Shown: positions 35,555 through 44,507 of the stretch, in pieces | Layout of the letters: every line of letters begins with the position of its first letter | Numbering within the stretch: position 1 is the first letter of the stretch | Assembly (NCBI RefSeq): GCF_014696345.1 | Contig: NZ_JACJPY010000004.1 | Coordinates: 1 to 64,000, forward strand | Direction of reading: 5' to 3' | Source: Pseudanabaena cinerea FACHB-1277 | GTDB taxonomy: Bacteria > Cyanobacteriota > Cyanobacteriia > Pseudanabaenales > Pseudanabaenaceae | DNA length: 64,000 bases | Translations under genes and position numbers: made by a program | The notes under the pieces: model-generated | Told to the model about the DNA's origin: nothing | The model's database searches: none | Seen by the model: only the letters and a program-made list of their open reading frames with translations

Positions 35555-38434
35555 TTATTTAGGCACTACGGACACGATTAATAAATTATCGGGTTTTAAT
35601 AGCTCTTGGGCAGCGCGGTTGACCTGCTCTAAGGTCACAGCTTGAATCCGTTCGGGAAACTTATAAAAGTCGCCAACGGGCAGACCGTAAATTTCATCGC
35701 TGAGTAAGGAACTAGCGATACTATCAGGATCGGCAAAATCGGTAGCAAAGCTGTTAATCAGGCTCTTTTTGGCAAAGGCAAACTCTGATTCGGTAATTCC
35801 CTTCTCTTTGACATTCCGTAATAGTGCCACTGTTGCAGCGATCGCCTTATCGCGATCCTTGCCACTGGTTTGCATCTGCACGATAAATGCCCCTTGGGGA
35901 GGGCGACCCGCTTGGAAGAAACTGTAGATGCCATAGGTGAGACCGAGGCGATCGCGTATTTCTGTACCAAGGCGACTGGCGAGAGTGTCGCCACCAAGGA
36001 CTTGGTTTAATAGCAGGGCAGGATAATATTGGCGATCAGCTCTAGCAATACTCGGATGACCCATGATCGTAATTGCCTGGGTTTTACCCGCTAGGGCGGA
36101 TTGTTTTTCCTTAGTGGCGGCAAAATTCACCATTTTCGGGAAATTAAATTGGGGTGGCTTGCCCTGAGCTTGCCAACTGCCAAGTTTTTCTTCCAGTAAG
36201 GCTTTGACCTTGGCTGGCTCAAAATCGCCCATGATCGTGAGAATCATGGTATCGGGGCGATAGTAGGTTTTATAGAAGTTGATTAAATCCTCACGGGTCA
36301 GCGACTTAAGGGAATCTTCTGTCCGCATGGCATTGAAGGGATGTCCTGCGGGATAGATCGTAGATTGGAAGATGCGTCTAGCAAGGGAGCTAGGGTTATC
36401 TAGTTCCGATTTTAAAGATTGCAAATTGCGCTGGAGGTTGAGATCAAATTCTTTGGCGGGAAATGTGGCGTTTTGCAGTAAATCTGCCATTTGATCGATC
36501 ACAATTGGTAGATCATCGGACAGGGATACGCCAGATATACCCACACTCTCCCGTCCTGCGGAAAAGCCTAAGCCTGCGCCCCGATCCTCTAGACGCGCCG
36601 CTAGGGTGAGGGCATCTTTGGTGGTTGTGCCGTTGGTAATATTTTGGGCAGTGATACTGGCTAACCCAGCTTTGTCGGGTTGATCGAAGCCTGAACCTGC
36701 ATTCAGTTCACCGACTAGGGTAATTGTGGGGGTGCTGCGATCGCTGAGTAGCAAGACCTTAATACCATTACTCAAGGTGAAGCGATCAGGCTTTACTTGA
36801 GGAGGAACAAGGGCTTGGGCGGTCAAGGCACTGGGGGGCAGATATTGGGCAACTTCGGCAGGATCGACGGGCTTGCTAGGGGTAAAGGTGGTTTCGGCAT
36901 GGGCATTGCTGGGGGTTGTGCCAGCATTGGCGGTAATCACCGATGGCTCAAAGTAACCAACTACACGCCGATCGCTTTGTAAATATTTCTGAGCAACGCG
37001 CTGCACATCGGCGATCGTCACCTTTGCCACCGCTTGCAAATAGCGATCGCTATAGCGATAGTCTTGGGCAACGGTTTGGTTATATCCTATTTGGATTGCT
37101 TGTGAGCTAATATCCCGATTGCCCAAAATGTAACTGGAACGCATATTAATTTTGGCGCGATCGAGTTCTGCTTGGGTGACAGGCTGAGTCTGAATCTTCG
37201 CAATTTCTTGCAGGATGAGTCGATCTAGCTCATCAAGGGATTTGCCCTCGGTCGGGGTGGCGCTGACAAAATACCAACCAGTACCAATCATTGAGGACAA
37301 ACTGCCGCTTACACCTGTTGCCAAGCCAGTTTCGACTAAAGACTGATTGAAGCGAGAACTGCGCCCTGCGGTCAAAATGCTGTCCATCACCTCCAGAGCT
37401 GGCACATCAGGATCGTTAATCTTGGGCAAGTTGGGATAGACCGCTTGCAAAAATGGCACACTACCTGGCTCTTTGAGGCGAATGGGTTCTTTAGTAGATT
37501 TCGGCTCTGGTCTAGGGGGCTTGCGGCTTTGTGCCTCGGCAGTGATCAAGGTTTTGGGCTTAGCGGGAGCAGCGATCGCCCCGAAAATTTCTTTAACTTT
37601 TTTCAGGGTTGCTGCCGTTTCAAAGTTACCAACAATTACCAAAGTGGCATTGTCGGGACGATAAAAGGTGCGGTAATAGTTTTGAATATCCTCAACGGTG
37701 TAATTTTCCACATCAGGGCGATAGCCGATGACGGGCCAGCCGTAACTATTGTCAGGGTATGCCGCTAACATCACTTCTCGATAGAGGCGCGTGCCTGGGC
37801 TATTGTTGCCGCCATCTAGCTCTGATAAAACAACGGTGCGCTCACTCTTGAGTTCGTTTTCCCCTGCCACCGTGTTTACCATGCGATCCGCCTCTAGCAT
37901 CAGCATTGCCTCTAGCTTGTCACTGGCAACTGTGCCGAAATAGGCGGTCATGTCATAGCTGGTAAAAGCATTGGAATTACTGCCAAGGGCGCTAAATAGG
38001 CGACCAAATTGAATCGGGCGATCGCTTGTGCCTTTAAACAGCAAATGTTCGAGTTGGTGGGAAATACCTGTGATGCCTGCCGCCTCATTGCGAGAGCCGA
38101 CCCGATACCAGATCTGCGCCGTCACCACAGGGGCAGTATTAACCTCCTTAGTCAATACCGTCAGCCCATTATCTAGCACAGTTTTAACCACATTGCCCGT
38201 AAGGGCATCGGGCGCTATGGGTACATTGGGTACGGCTTTGGCAATTGGGCTAGTTGACTCGGCTAATGCCCGATCGCTCAAGGGCAAAGAAGGCAAAAAG
38301 TTTGTCTGCCAAGGCAGGCTCAAAGGCATACTGAGGGGTATATGGCTAAAGATTACCACGGCGATCGCGGCGGCAACCCCACGGATCAATCCACGACTCA
38401 AAAAGGACAGCATAAGCTCACGATTCTTGATCAC
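35555..38434 (-). CDS. M16-family zinc metallopeptidase, fused double form
   Basis: 959 residues. Hydrophobic leader at about 15-45, probably a signal or anchor. First M16 half: zinc motif HxxEH as H126-Q-L-E129-H130, with the distal glutamate in the following ERTVVLSELDGG helix. Second half (about 540-959) has the same fold without HxxEH but keeps GHPFNAM and the R/Y motif LGTEIRDRLGLTYG. A pitrilysin/PqqL-like exported protease. The second in-frame ATG is at codon 8. Divergent from ubiD. Confidence 0.9.
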   Translation of the reverse strand: MIKNRELMLSFLSRGLIRGVAAAIAVVIFSHIPLSMPLSLPWQTNFLPSLPLSDRALAESTSPIAKAVPNVPIAPDALTGNVVKTVLDNGLTVLTKEVNTAPVVTAQIWYRVGSRNEAAGITGISHQLEHLLFKGTSDRPIQFGRLFSALGSNSNAFTSYDMTAYFGTVASDKLEAMLMLEADRMVNTVAGENELKSERTVVLSELDGGNNSPGTRLYREVMLAAYPDNSYGWPVIGYRPDVENYTVEDIQNYYRTFYRPDNATLVIVGNFETAATLKKVKEIFGAIAAPAKPKTLITAEAQSRKPPRPEPKSTKEPIRLKEPGSVPFLQAVYPNLPKINDPDVPALEVMDSILTAGRSSRFNQSLVETGLATGVSGSLSSMIGTGWYFVSATPTEGKSLDELDRLILQEIAKIQTQPVTQAELDRAKINMRSSYILGNRDISSQAIQIGYNQTVAQDYRYSDRYLQAVAKVTIADVQRVAQKYLQSDRRVVGYFEPSVITANAGTTPSNAHAETTFTPSKPVDPAEVAQYLPPSALTAQALVPPQVKPDRFTLSNGIKVLLLSDRSTPTITLVGELNAGSGFDQPDKAGLASITAQNITNGTTTKDALTLAARLEDRGAGLGFSAGRESVGISGVSLSDDLPIVIDQMADLLQNATFPAKEFDLNLQRNLQSLKSELDNPSSLARRIFQSTIYPAGHPFNAMRTEDSLKSLTREDLINFYKTYYRPDTMILTIMGDFEPAKVKALLEEKLGSWQAQGKPPQFNFPKMVNFAATKEKQSALAGKTQAITIMGHPSIARADRQYYPALLLNQVLGGDTLASRLGTEIRDRLGLTYGIYSFFQAGRPPQGAFIVQMQTSGKDRDKAIAATVALLRNVKEKGITESEFAFAKKSLINSFATDFADPDSIASSLLSDEIYGLPVGDFYKFPERIQAVTLEQVNRAAQELLKPDNLLIVSVVPK

Positions 38435-38566
38435 AAAATACAGTTAAAAATACAGTTAACATTATAGGCAGTTGTTCTTAGTACTACGGTAAATACCTTT
38501 AGAAATTGGCATAGGATACAATATTTGAGCAACTCTTGATTCAATGCCTTAGCTTGATTTATTTCT

Positions 38567-40081
38567 ATGTCCCGTGATCTGCGCTCATTTATTGCCCTCC
38601 TCGAAGAACGTCAACAACTCCATCGCGTCAAAGCCCTAGTCGATCCCGAATTAGAAATTGCGGAGATTAGTAATCGCTTATTGCAGTCAGGCGGTCCTGC
38701 CCTATTATTTGAGAATGTGAAAGGCTACCAAACCCCTGTGGCGGTGAACCTGTTAGGCACGGTGGAACGGGTCTGCTGGGCAATGGGAATGCGCGAGCAA
38801 TCGGAATTGGAAGTACTGGGCGTAAAATTGGGCAAGTTGCAAAGCCCAAAACCACCAAAAAAGCTTTCGCAGGCGATCGATTTTGGCAAAATTCTATTTG
38901 ATGTGGTCAAGTCACGTCCGCAAAAAATGCTCTTCAATCCGCCCTGTCAAGAGGTGGTGCTAAATGGCGATGCGGTCGATCTTGATCAAATTCCGATCCT
39001 GCGCCCCTATCCCAAGGATGGCGGACGGGCTGTGACTCTGGCATTGGTAATTACTAAGGATGTGGAAAATGGCATTCCCAATGTGGGGGTTTATCGGTTG
39101 CAGCAACAGTCCAAAAATACGATGACGGTGCAGTGGCTATCGGTGCGCGGTGGCGCGAGACATTTACGCAAGGCGGCAGAGGCGGGGAAGAAGTTAGAAA
39201 TTGCGATCGCGATCGGGGTTGACCCTGTACTAATTATGGCGGCGGCGACCCCAATTCCTGTGGATTTATCAGAATGGATTTTTGCAGGACTCTATGGCAA
39301 CGCGGGAGTGCAACTTACCAAGTGCAAGACCCTTGATCTAGAAGTGCCAGCGATGGCAGAATATATTCTCGAAGGTACAATTACCCCAGGCGAAGTCGCC
39401 ACTGACGGACCTTTTGGCGATCATATGGGCTATTACGGCGGCATTAATGATCAAGCGCCATTACTAAGATTCCATTGCATGACACATCGCAAAGATCCCA
39501 TCTATTTGACCACCTTTAGTGGCTTGCCTCCCAAGGAGGAAGCAATGATGGCGATCGCCCTCAATCGTATTTATACGCCGATTCTGCGGCAACAGGTTTC
39601 GGAGATTACCGACTTCTTTTTACCAATGGAAGCCCTATCTTACAAAGCAGCAATTATTTCCATTAAGAAGGCATATCCAGGTCAGGCAAGGCGGGCGGCG
39701 TTGGCTTTTTGGAGTGCGTTACCGCAATTCACCTATACTAAGTTTGTGATTGTGGTTGACCATACGATTAATATCCGCGATCCGCGCATGGTGGTCTGGG
39801 CGCTCAGTTCTAAGGTAGACCCTAGCCGCGATGTCTTTATTCTCCCCGATAATCCCTTTGACTCCCTAGACTTTGCCTGTGAGAAGGAAGGTCTGGGCGG
39901 CAGAATGGGCATTGATGCTACCACGAAAATCTATCCTGAAACCGATCGCGATTGGGGAGATCCTTTAGAGAGCGATCCTGAGATTGCCGATATGGTGACA
40001 AGGCGGTGGGCAGAATATGGCTTAGCGGATTTAAAGATGGATAGTGCTAATCCCAATCTATTCGGCTATGACATCCATTAA
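38567..40081 (+). CDS. UbiD-family decarboxylase
   Basis: 504 residues. SGGPALLFENVKG, EYILEGTITPGEVATDGPFGDHMGYYGG and the C-terminal DHTINIRDPRMVVWALSSKVDPSRD belong to UbiD, which decarboxylates 4-hydroxy-3-polyprenylbenzoate or related acids with prenylated FMN. In cyanobacteria this serves plastoquinone synthesis. Its last 24 bases overlap the convergent STAND gene. Confidence 0.92.
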   Translation: MSRDLRSFIALLEERQQLHRVKALVDPELEIAEISNRLLQSGGPALLFENVKGYQTPVAVNLLGTVERVCWAMGMREQSELEVLGVKLGKLQSPKPPKKLSQAIDFGKILFDVVKSRPQKMLFNPPCQEVVLNGDAVDLDQIPILRPYPKDGGRAVTLALVITKDVENGIPNVGVYRLQQQSKNTMTVQWLSVRGGARHLRKAAEAGKKLEIAIAIGVDPVLIMAAATPIPVDLSEWIFAGLYGNAGVQLTKCKTLDLEVPAMAEYILEGTITPGEVATDGPFGDHMGYYGGINDQAPLLRFHCMTHRKDPIYLTTFSGLPPKEEAMMAIALNRIYTPILRQQVSEITDFFLPMEALSYKAAIISIKKAYPGQARRAALAFWSALPQFTYTKFVIVVDHTINIRDPRMVVWALSSKVDPSRDVFILPDNPFDSLDFACEKEGLGGRMGIDATTKIYPETDRDWGDPLESDPEIADMVTRRWAEYGLADLKMDSANPNLFGYDIH

Positions 40082-41890
40082 TAAGGCAAGATTGTCGCTT
40101 CCATAGCCTTTGATCATGATGGTACTCTTCGCAAATAGTTCTAGAATCGCTTGACAGTTGACTTTTAAGACATCTTGGCTCACCCATTGCCGCGCCAGAT
40201 TTGCAACAATCCGTTCTAAAAATAGATGTCTTTGGATTATCTGAAACTCTTCTGGCGATTCGGATTGTACAAGATGGTGACTGCTAACCAATCCCGATTG
40301 GGATAGGCGTTGAGTGGCAATCAGATCGTTCATATTTTGGCAAAATTCTTGAATAAATCGATTGGAAATATATTTCCGCACCACTGGCTCTAGGGTGTAA
40401 TGATTTTGGGACGTGATTTCTAAATCATCGGTCGATCGCTCCATCACCACGATGTCAGAGGGATCAACCACCTGCAAAAGCGATCGCCGCCGCAGAGACT
40501 CCAAAGCATTAATTGTGGAAGAGTGGGGATTTTCGGCACATAACCAGTTGCTCAGTTGCTGTTGGGTGACAGGGCGCGAGGCGATCGCCAACCAATAGAT
40601 AATCTCCAATTCCGCCTTTGCCAAACTTTGACATTGCTCATCTAACAACTGACTGAGGGCATCATCAATCACAAGGGTGCTAAGCCTCAGAAAGTCAGCA
40701 ATATTGCCGTTAAACTGTTCGCGCACAATATTGGCGACAATTTGCAGGGCAAAGGGATGTCCTTGATAATGTTGGGCGAGATCGCTTAGTTGCGGTGTAT
40801 TGGCAGCAAAACCCCTAGCGATCAAAAGTTTACTAGCGGCCTGCATAGTTAGTCCCTTTAGGCGAAGGATGCGATAGATAGGAGCCGTCAACCTTTCCTT
40901 TTCCACAATTTCGATGGGCATCTCTCGACTGATCACAATGCAGCTACTTTGATGATCATTTGTGCCTAGTTGCCTTAGCAATTCGCTATAGTCGCTATAT
41001 TCTTTTTGATATATGCCTGTCCGCGTACTGTCTAGCAGCACTTCCCAATCATCAAGAATTAATAAACAACGTTGCGATCGCAAAAGCGAAATTAATTGAC
41101 TAATGCCGCGATCAATATTGTTCATAGGAGTGATCCTATGGTCACTAATTTCTGATATCAGATCACTCAATAATTCCTGAATTGGGGGTGCGTGACGCAG
41201 CGATCGCCAAACAATATTGGAGAAAGCATTTGGATCGATGGGATCATTAGAACTCTTCGGCTCCAAGCAGGGCAGCTTTTTTTGAATCTCTTCAATAAAT
41301 TTGTGGGCAAGGGACTTTTTGCCCACACCGCCAATACCGATAATTGCCACCACCCGACTTCGATCAGTCAAAATCCATTTTTCTAACTGCCTTAGTTGGT
41401 CTTCGCGCCCATAAAATTCCAAGAGCTTAGGCAACTCTCCATGAGCAAGCAGCATTGGTGATGACTGTGTTGACTGTTGCTGCTGTTCGCGGGAGGGCGG
41501 TTCTGAAATCGGGGTGGCAGGTTGTTGATTTTTTGTATCCTCTGGGTTAGGTACACCAATTTGATTGCCAATTTGATGAATATCTTTGTTCTTATTTTCC
41601 ATTAGCAAGAAAATATAGCTCCAAATATTGGAACGACCCAAACGATCTGCCGATGTGACTATGCCTAGATCTTGAAAAACAATGCCCAACTTTTTCCAGA
41701 ATTTGGGCGATCGGTTAGTTTTGAGATAGCCAAGCGTACATGAATTATGCAGTGCGTACCTTCTATAGGTTGCCTCGACTGTCAATCCTTCCAAAGATCC
41801 CTTTAACAATTGCTTATCTAGATGATCAAGTTTTACCCCACAGCGATCGCACTTACTGATAATGAGTTCGACTATCCCTTCTGTATCCAT
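40058..41890 (-). CDS. STAND (NB-ARC-like) ATPase with unusual P-loop
   Basis: 610 residues. N-terminal domain (1-75) resembles the helical HTH found in cyanobacterial signalling ATPases; a Gln/Pro-rich linker (about 100-145) follows. NB-ARC: P-loop G184-IGGVGK-K191-S, Walker B CLLILDDWEVLL, GLTMQAA and GHPFALQIVANIV, then a winged helix (ESLRRRSLL). The usual Thr/Ser after the P-loop lysine is Lys191, with Ser192 next to it. No repeats (WD40/TPR) follow; the gene stops inside the ubiD 3' end. Possibly a truncated relative of NLR-like defence ATPases. Confidence 0.7.
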   Translation of the reverse strand: MDTEGIVELIISKCDRCGVKLDHLDKQLLKGSLEGLTVEATYRRYALHNSCTLGYLKTNRSPKFWKKLGIVFQDLGIVTSADRLGRSNIWSYIFLLMENKNKDIHQIGNQIGVPNPEDTKNQQPATPISEPPSREQQQQSTQSSPMLLAHGELPKLLEFYGREDQLRQLEKWILTDRSRVVAIIGIGGVGKKSLAHKFIEEIQKKLPCLEPKSSNDPIDPNAFSNIVWRSLRHAPPIQELLSDLISEISDHRITPMNNIDRGISQLISLLRSQRCLLILDDWEVLLDSTRTGIYQKEYSDYSELLRQLGTNDHQSSCIVISREMPIEIVEKERLTAPIYRILRLKGLTMQAASKLLIARGFAANTPQLSDLAQHYQGHPFALQIVANIVREQFNGNIADFLRLSTLVIDDALSQLLDEQCQSLAKAELEIIYWLAIASRPVTQQQLSNWLCAENPHSSTINALESLRRRSLLQVVDPSDIVVMERSTDDLEITSQNHYTLEPVVRKYISNRFIQEFCQNMNDLIATQRLSQSGLVSSHHLVQSESPEEFQIIQRHLFLERIVANLARQWVSQDVLKVNCQAILELFAKSTIMIKGYGSDNLALLMDVIAE

Positions 41891-42331
41891 TAATCCACAC
41901 AGTTTTTTAATTAATTAGCCAGTAACATGAATAGGGTTTACCTAAACTGATGGATTCTAATTTATCACTGCATGATGTCAAAAGGGGATCAAAATACTTT
42001 AAATATTTATCATGTTCCTACTTAATATATGAATTATATAAACTTAGTTTACATAATTCATATACCGCTACAAACCCACCTACCCCAATTCATAGAAGCA
42101 GTGCCACACTTTAATGAATTAAAACTTAAATTCAGCAACATAGGGCAACCCATAGACTTGAAACCCCGACAGTTTTTTGAAAACGCTGCAAAGTGTCGCT
42201 TCCAGAAAATTTTCTCTGCACCCATCAAAGCCTCAATAGGCTGTAAGGAGTAGGGGCAGTTCATGGATTATGCTTACAATGAGGGTTGTAATCCATTTTG
42301 CACCCCGCCCTAAACCTGTGCAATTAAAACT
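41891..42331. other. Intergenic region with dispersed repeat (copy A)
   Basis: About 440 bases. 42177-42251 (TTTTGAAAACGCTGCAAAGT to GGCTGTAAGG) is similar to 43544-43613 on the other side of the exchanger gene. Reading frames here are short and unconvincing. GTAGGGGCAGTTCATG at about 42250 is a piece of a common cyanobacterial repeat. Confidence 0.5.
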
Positions 42332-42372
42332 AAAAAGTGCTGGAATGGGCTTTGCCCTTTCCAGCACTTTTT
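42332..42372. terminator. Bidirectional terminator of the exchanger gene
   Basis: Arms AAAAAGTGCTGGAA / TTCCAGCACTTTTT enclosing an inner GGGC-TTT-GCCC stem. 21 bases after the gene's stop on the minus strand. Confidence 0.85.
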
Positions 42373-42393
42373 GGTTTTGATAAATTTTTATTC

Positions 42394-43476
42394 CTAAGCA
42401 GGTTGGAAATAAAAGGCAAAGCCTAAAATTGCATAGGTTGCCATGAGTAATGAACCTTCTAGCCAGTTAGAACGCCCATCGGAACTGATGGAATTGGTGA
42501 TTAAAACGGCTACGGCTACCGCAACTAACTCAAAGGGCTGAAAATTTAAGTCCATCGGCTGACCAATAAACCAACCCACGATTACTAGTAGAGGGGCAAC
42601 AAATAGGGCAATCTGCATACTTGAGCCCACCGCAACCGACACCGAAAGCTCCATTTTATTTTTCATGGCAACAGTAACGGCGGTTGTATGTTCGGCAGCA
42701 TTGCCAATGATGGGTAACAAAATCACCCCTGTGAATAACTCTGTAAGTCCAAGTTGGGCTGTTGCTTCTTCTAGCGTCCCTACTAAAAGCTCCGACTCTA
42801 GCGCCACGAGCAGCGTTACTGCCAATAGTACACTAATCCATAGCTTGAGATTGATTTTTTGGGGATGCCCTGACTCGGATTCAGCATCATCTGCCTCAGA
42901 TACACCAACATCATAAAGATAGGCATGGGTTTTCATGGAAAATAGCAGGGTTAGGCAATAGACCAATATCAGCACGATCGCTACGGCGAGCGATAAATTT
43001 TGTAAGATTTCTTCACTGATGCCAACGGTGGTAAAGTTGGCGGCTGTGGGCAGCAGAATCGAAATTACGGCTAAGTTCATGACGGAAGCATTTAGCCTCG
43101 CCATAGTTGGTTGAAACTCTTGCTCTTTGTAACGAAGTCCACCGAGAAACATGGCTAAACCCATGACAAGGAGCAAATTACCAATAATTGAGCCTGTGAT
43201 ACTTGCCTTAACTACGCCCGTAAAGCCTGCATTTAGGGCAACGATCGCAATGATTAATTCGGTGGCATTGCCAAAGGTGGCATTGAGTAGCCCCCCCCAC
43301 GATGGTCCCAAAACTACCGATATTTCTTCGGTGGCAGTACTTAGCCAGCCTGCTAGGGGCAGAATGGCGATCGCTGAAGTCACAAACACAGCCGAAGGAC
43401 TCCATTCTAGAAAATGAGCGATGACTGAGATCGGCACAAACACAAGCAAGCCAAAGGAGAATATTTTTTTAAACAT
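42394..43476 (-). CDS. Ca2+/H+ antiporter (CAX family)
   Basis: 360 residues, eleven membrane helices. Two alpha-repeat motifs: GGLLNATFGNATELIIAIVA (about 60-80) and PIIGNAAEHTTAVTVAMKN (about 255-273), both with the GNAxE core that binds calcium, plus an acidic cytoplasmic loop (VSEADDAESESGHP). Exports calcium in exchange for protons. Flanked by two copies of a diverged repeat. Confidence 0.9.
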   Translation of the reverse strand: MFKKIFSFGLLVFVPISVIAHFLEWSPSAVFVTSAIAILPLAGWLSTATEEISVVLGPSWGGLLNATFGNATELIIAIVALNAGFTGVVKASITGSIIGNLLLVMGLAMFLGGLRYKEQEFQPTMARLNASVMNLAVISILLPTAANFTTVGISEEILQNLSLAVAIVLILVYCLTLLFSMKTHAYLYDVGVSEADDAESESGHPQKINLKLWISVLLAVTLLVALESELLVGTLEEATAQLGLTELFTGVILLPIIGNAAEHTTAVTVAMKNKMELSVSVAVGSSMQIALFVAPLLVIVGWFIGQPMDLNFQPFELVAVAVAVLITNSISSDGRSNWLEGSLLMATYAILGFAFYFQPA

Positions 43477-43771
43477 AGCCAGCTAATTAAAGGTTAAGGC
43501 AAGTATTACAGCGCTTTGCCATCAAAATAATATTCAGAGAGATTTTGAAAGTGTTGCAAAGTCCCGTTTTCAAAAATTTCCCTGTAATCCATTTGAGGGG
43601 CAATGGCTGTAAGGCTAAATATACTGCAATCGTGCTGATAATCAATAAGCAAGTTATACCAAATTTGGAAGTGAGAGACGGTGCTTCGCGCCGTCTCTCA
43701 CTTCTGGAGTTTTAACTTGTACTGACTGACTACAGCTAAATATAATTTAGGATAATTTTAGGAGAGCAATA
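43477..43771. repeat. Intergenic repeat copy B and a perfect hairpin
   Basis: 43544-43613 is the diverged partner of 42177-42251. 43668-43704 is a perfect hairpin with 14-base arms (GAAGTGAGAGACGG and complement), loop TGCTTCGCG, bounded by TTATACCAAAT on the left; it looks like a dispersed REP/MITE-type element. The cobO promoter must lie in or after it. Confidence 0.6.
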
Positions 43772-44377
43772 ATGGAACTGACTGCTGAGCAACATCGCGC
43801 TAAAATGCAGCGCCGTCAAGAAGTGCAGCAACAGCGTATAGCCGATCGCCAGATCACAAAGGGGTTGGTGATCGTCAATACTGGTGATGGCAAGGGTAAA
43901 ACTACGGCGGCGCTGGGGATGGTGCTACGATCGCTAGGGCATGGTTATAAGGTGGCGATCGTGCAGTTTATTAAGGGCGCTTGGGAACCAGCCGAAAAGA
44001 AGATTTTTGGAGCATGGTCAGAGCAGTTAGTTTTTCATGCCCTCGGTGAAGGCTTTACATGGGACACGCAAGACCGCGATCGCGACATTGCTAAAACTCA
44101 GGAGGCATGGGCATTGGGGCTAAGTTATATTCAAAATCCTGCATACAAATTAATATTGCTGGATGAGGTAAATATTGCTCTAAAGCTGGGCTATCTGGAT
44201 GTGGAAACCGTGATTGCAGGATTGAGGACTAAGCCAGACGATTCCCATGTGATCTTGACTGGGCGCGGCGCTCCTGCATCTCTGATCGAGTTTGCCGATC
44301 TTGTAACCAGAATGGAACTAGTCAAGCATCCTTTTCGGGAACAGGGGGTAAAGGCACAGGCGGGGATCGAGTTTTAG
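43772..44377 (+). CDS. cobO: Cob(I)yrinic acid a,c-diamide adenosyltransferase
   Basis: 201 residues. P-loop NTGDGKGKTTAALGM (about 36-50), VAIVQFIKGAW, LILLDEVNIALKLGYLD and VILTGRGAP are CobO/CobA (BtuR) blocks. Adds the 5'-deoxyadenosyl ligand in cobalamin synthesis or salvage. Good ribosome site (AGGAGAG). Single gene. Confidence 0.94.
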   Translation: MELTAEQHRAKMQRRQEVQQQRIADRQITKGLVIVNTGDGKGKTTAALGMVLRSLGHGYKVAIVQFIKGAWEPAEKKIFGAWSEQLVFHALGEGFTWDTQDRDRDIAKTQEAWALGLSYIQNPAYKLILLDEVNIALKLGYLDVETVIAGLRTKPDDSHVILTGRGAPASLIEFADLVTRMELVKHPFREQGVKAQAGIEF

Positions 44378-44507
44378 GATATACACCAGCATTGTGATCA
44401 AGCATTACAATACTTCTCAATGCTGAAAATGGCTTGTACTATGGTGAGAGCAAAACTAAATTAGCTTTAGCTTTGTTCTTACCATGTTGCATTTGGAGTA
44501 CAACGAA

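Noticed and set aside
42029..42264. Short frames on both strands before the exchanger gene
   Set aside because: They coincide with a dispersed repeat and show no coding pattern.
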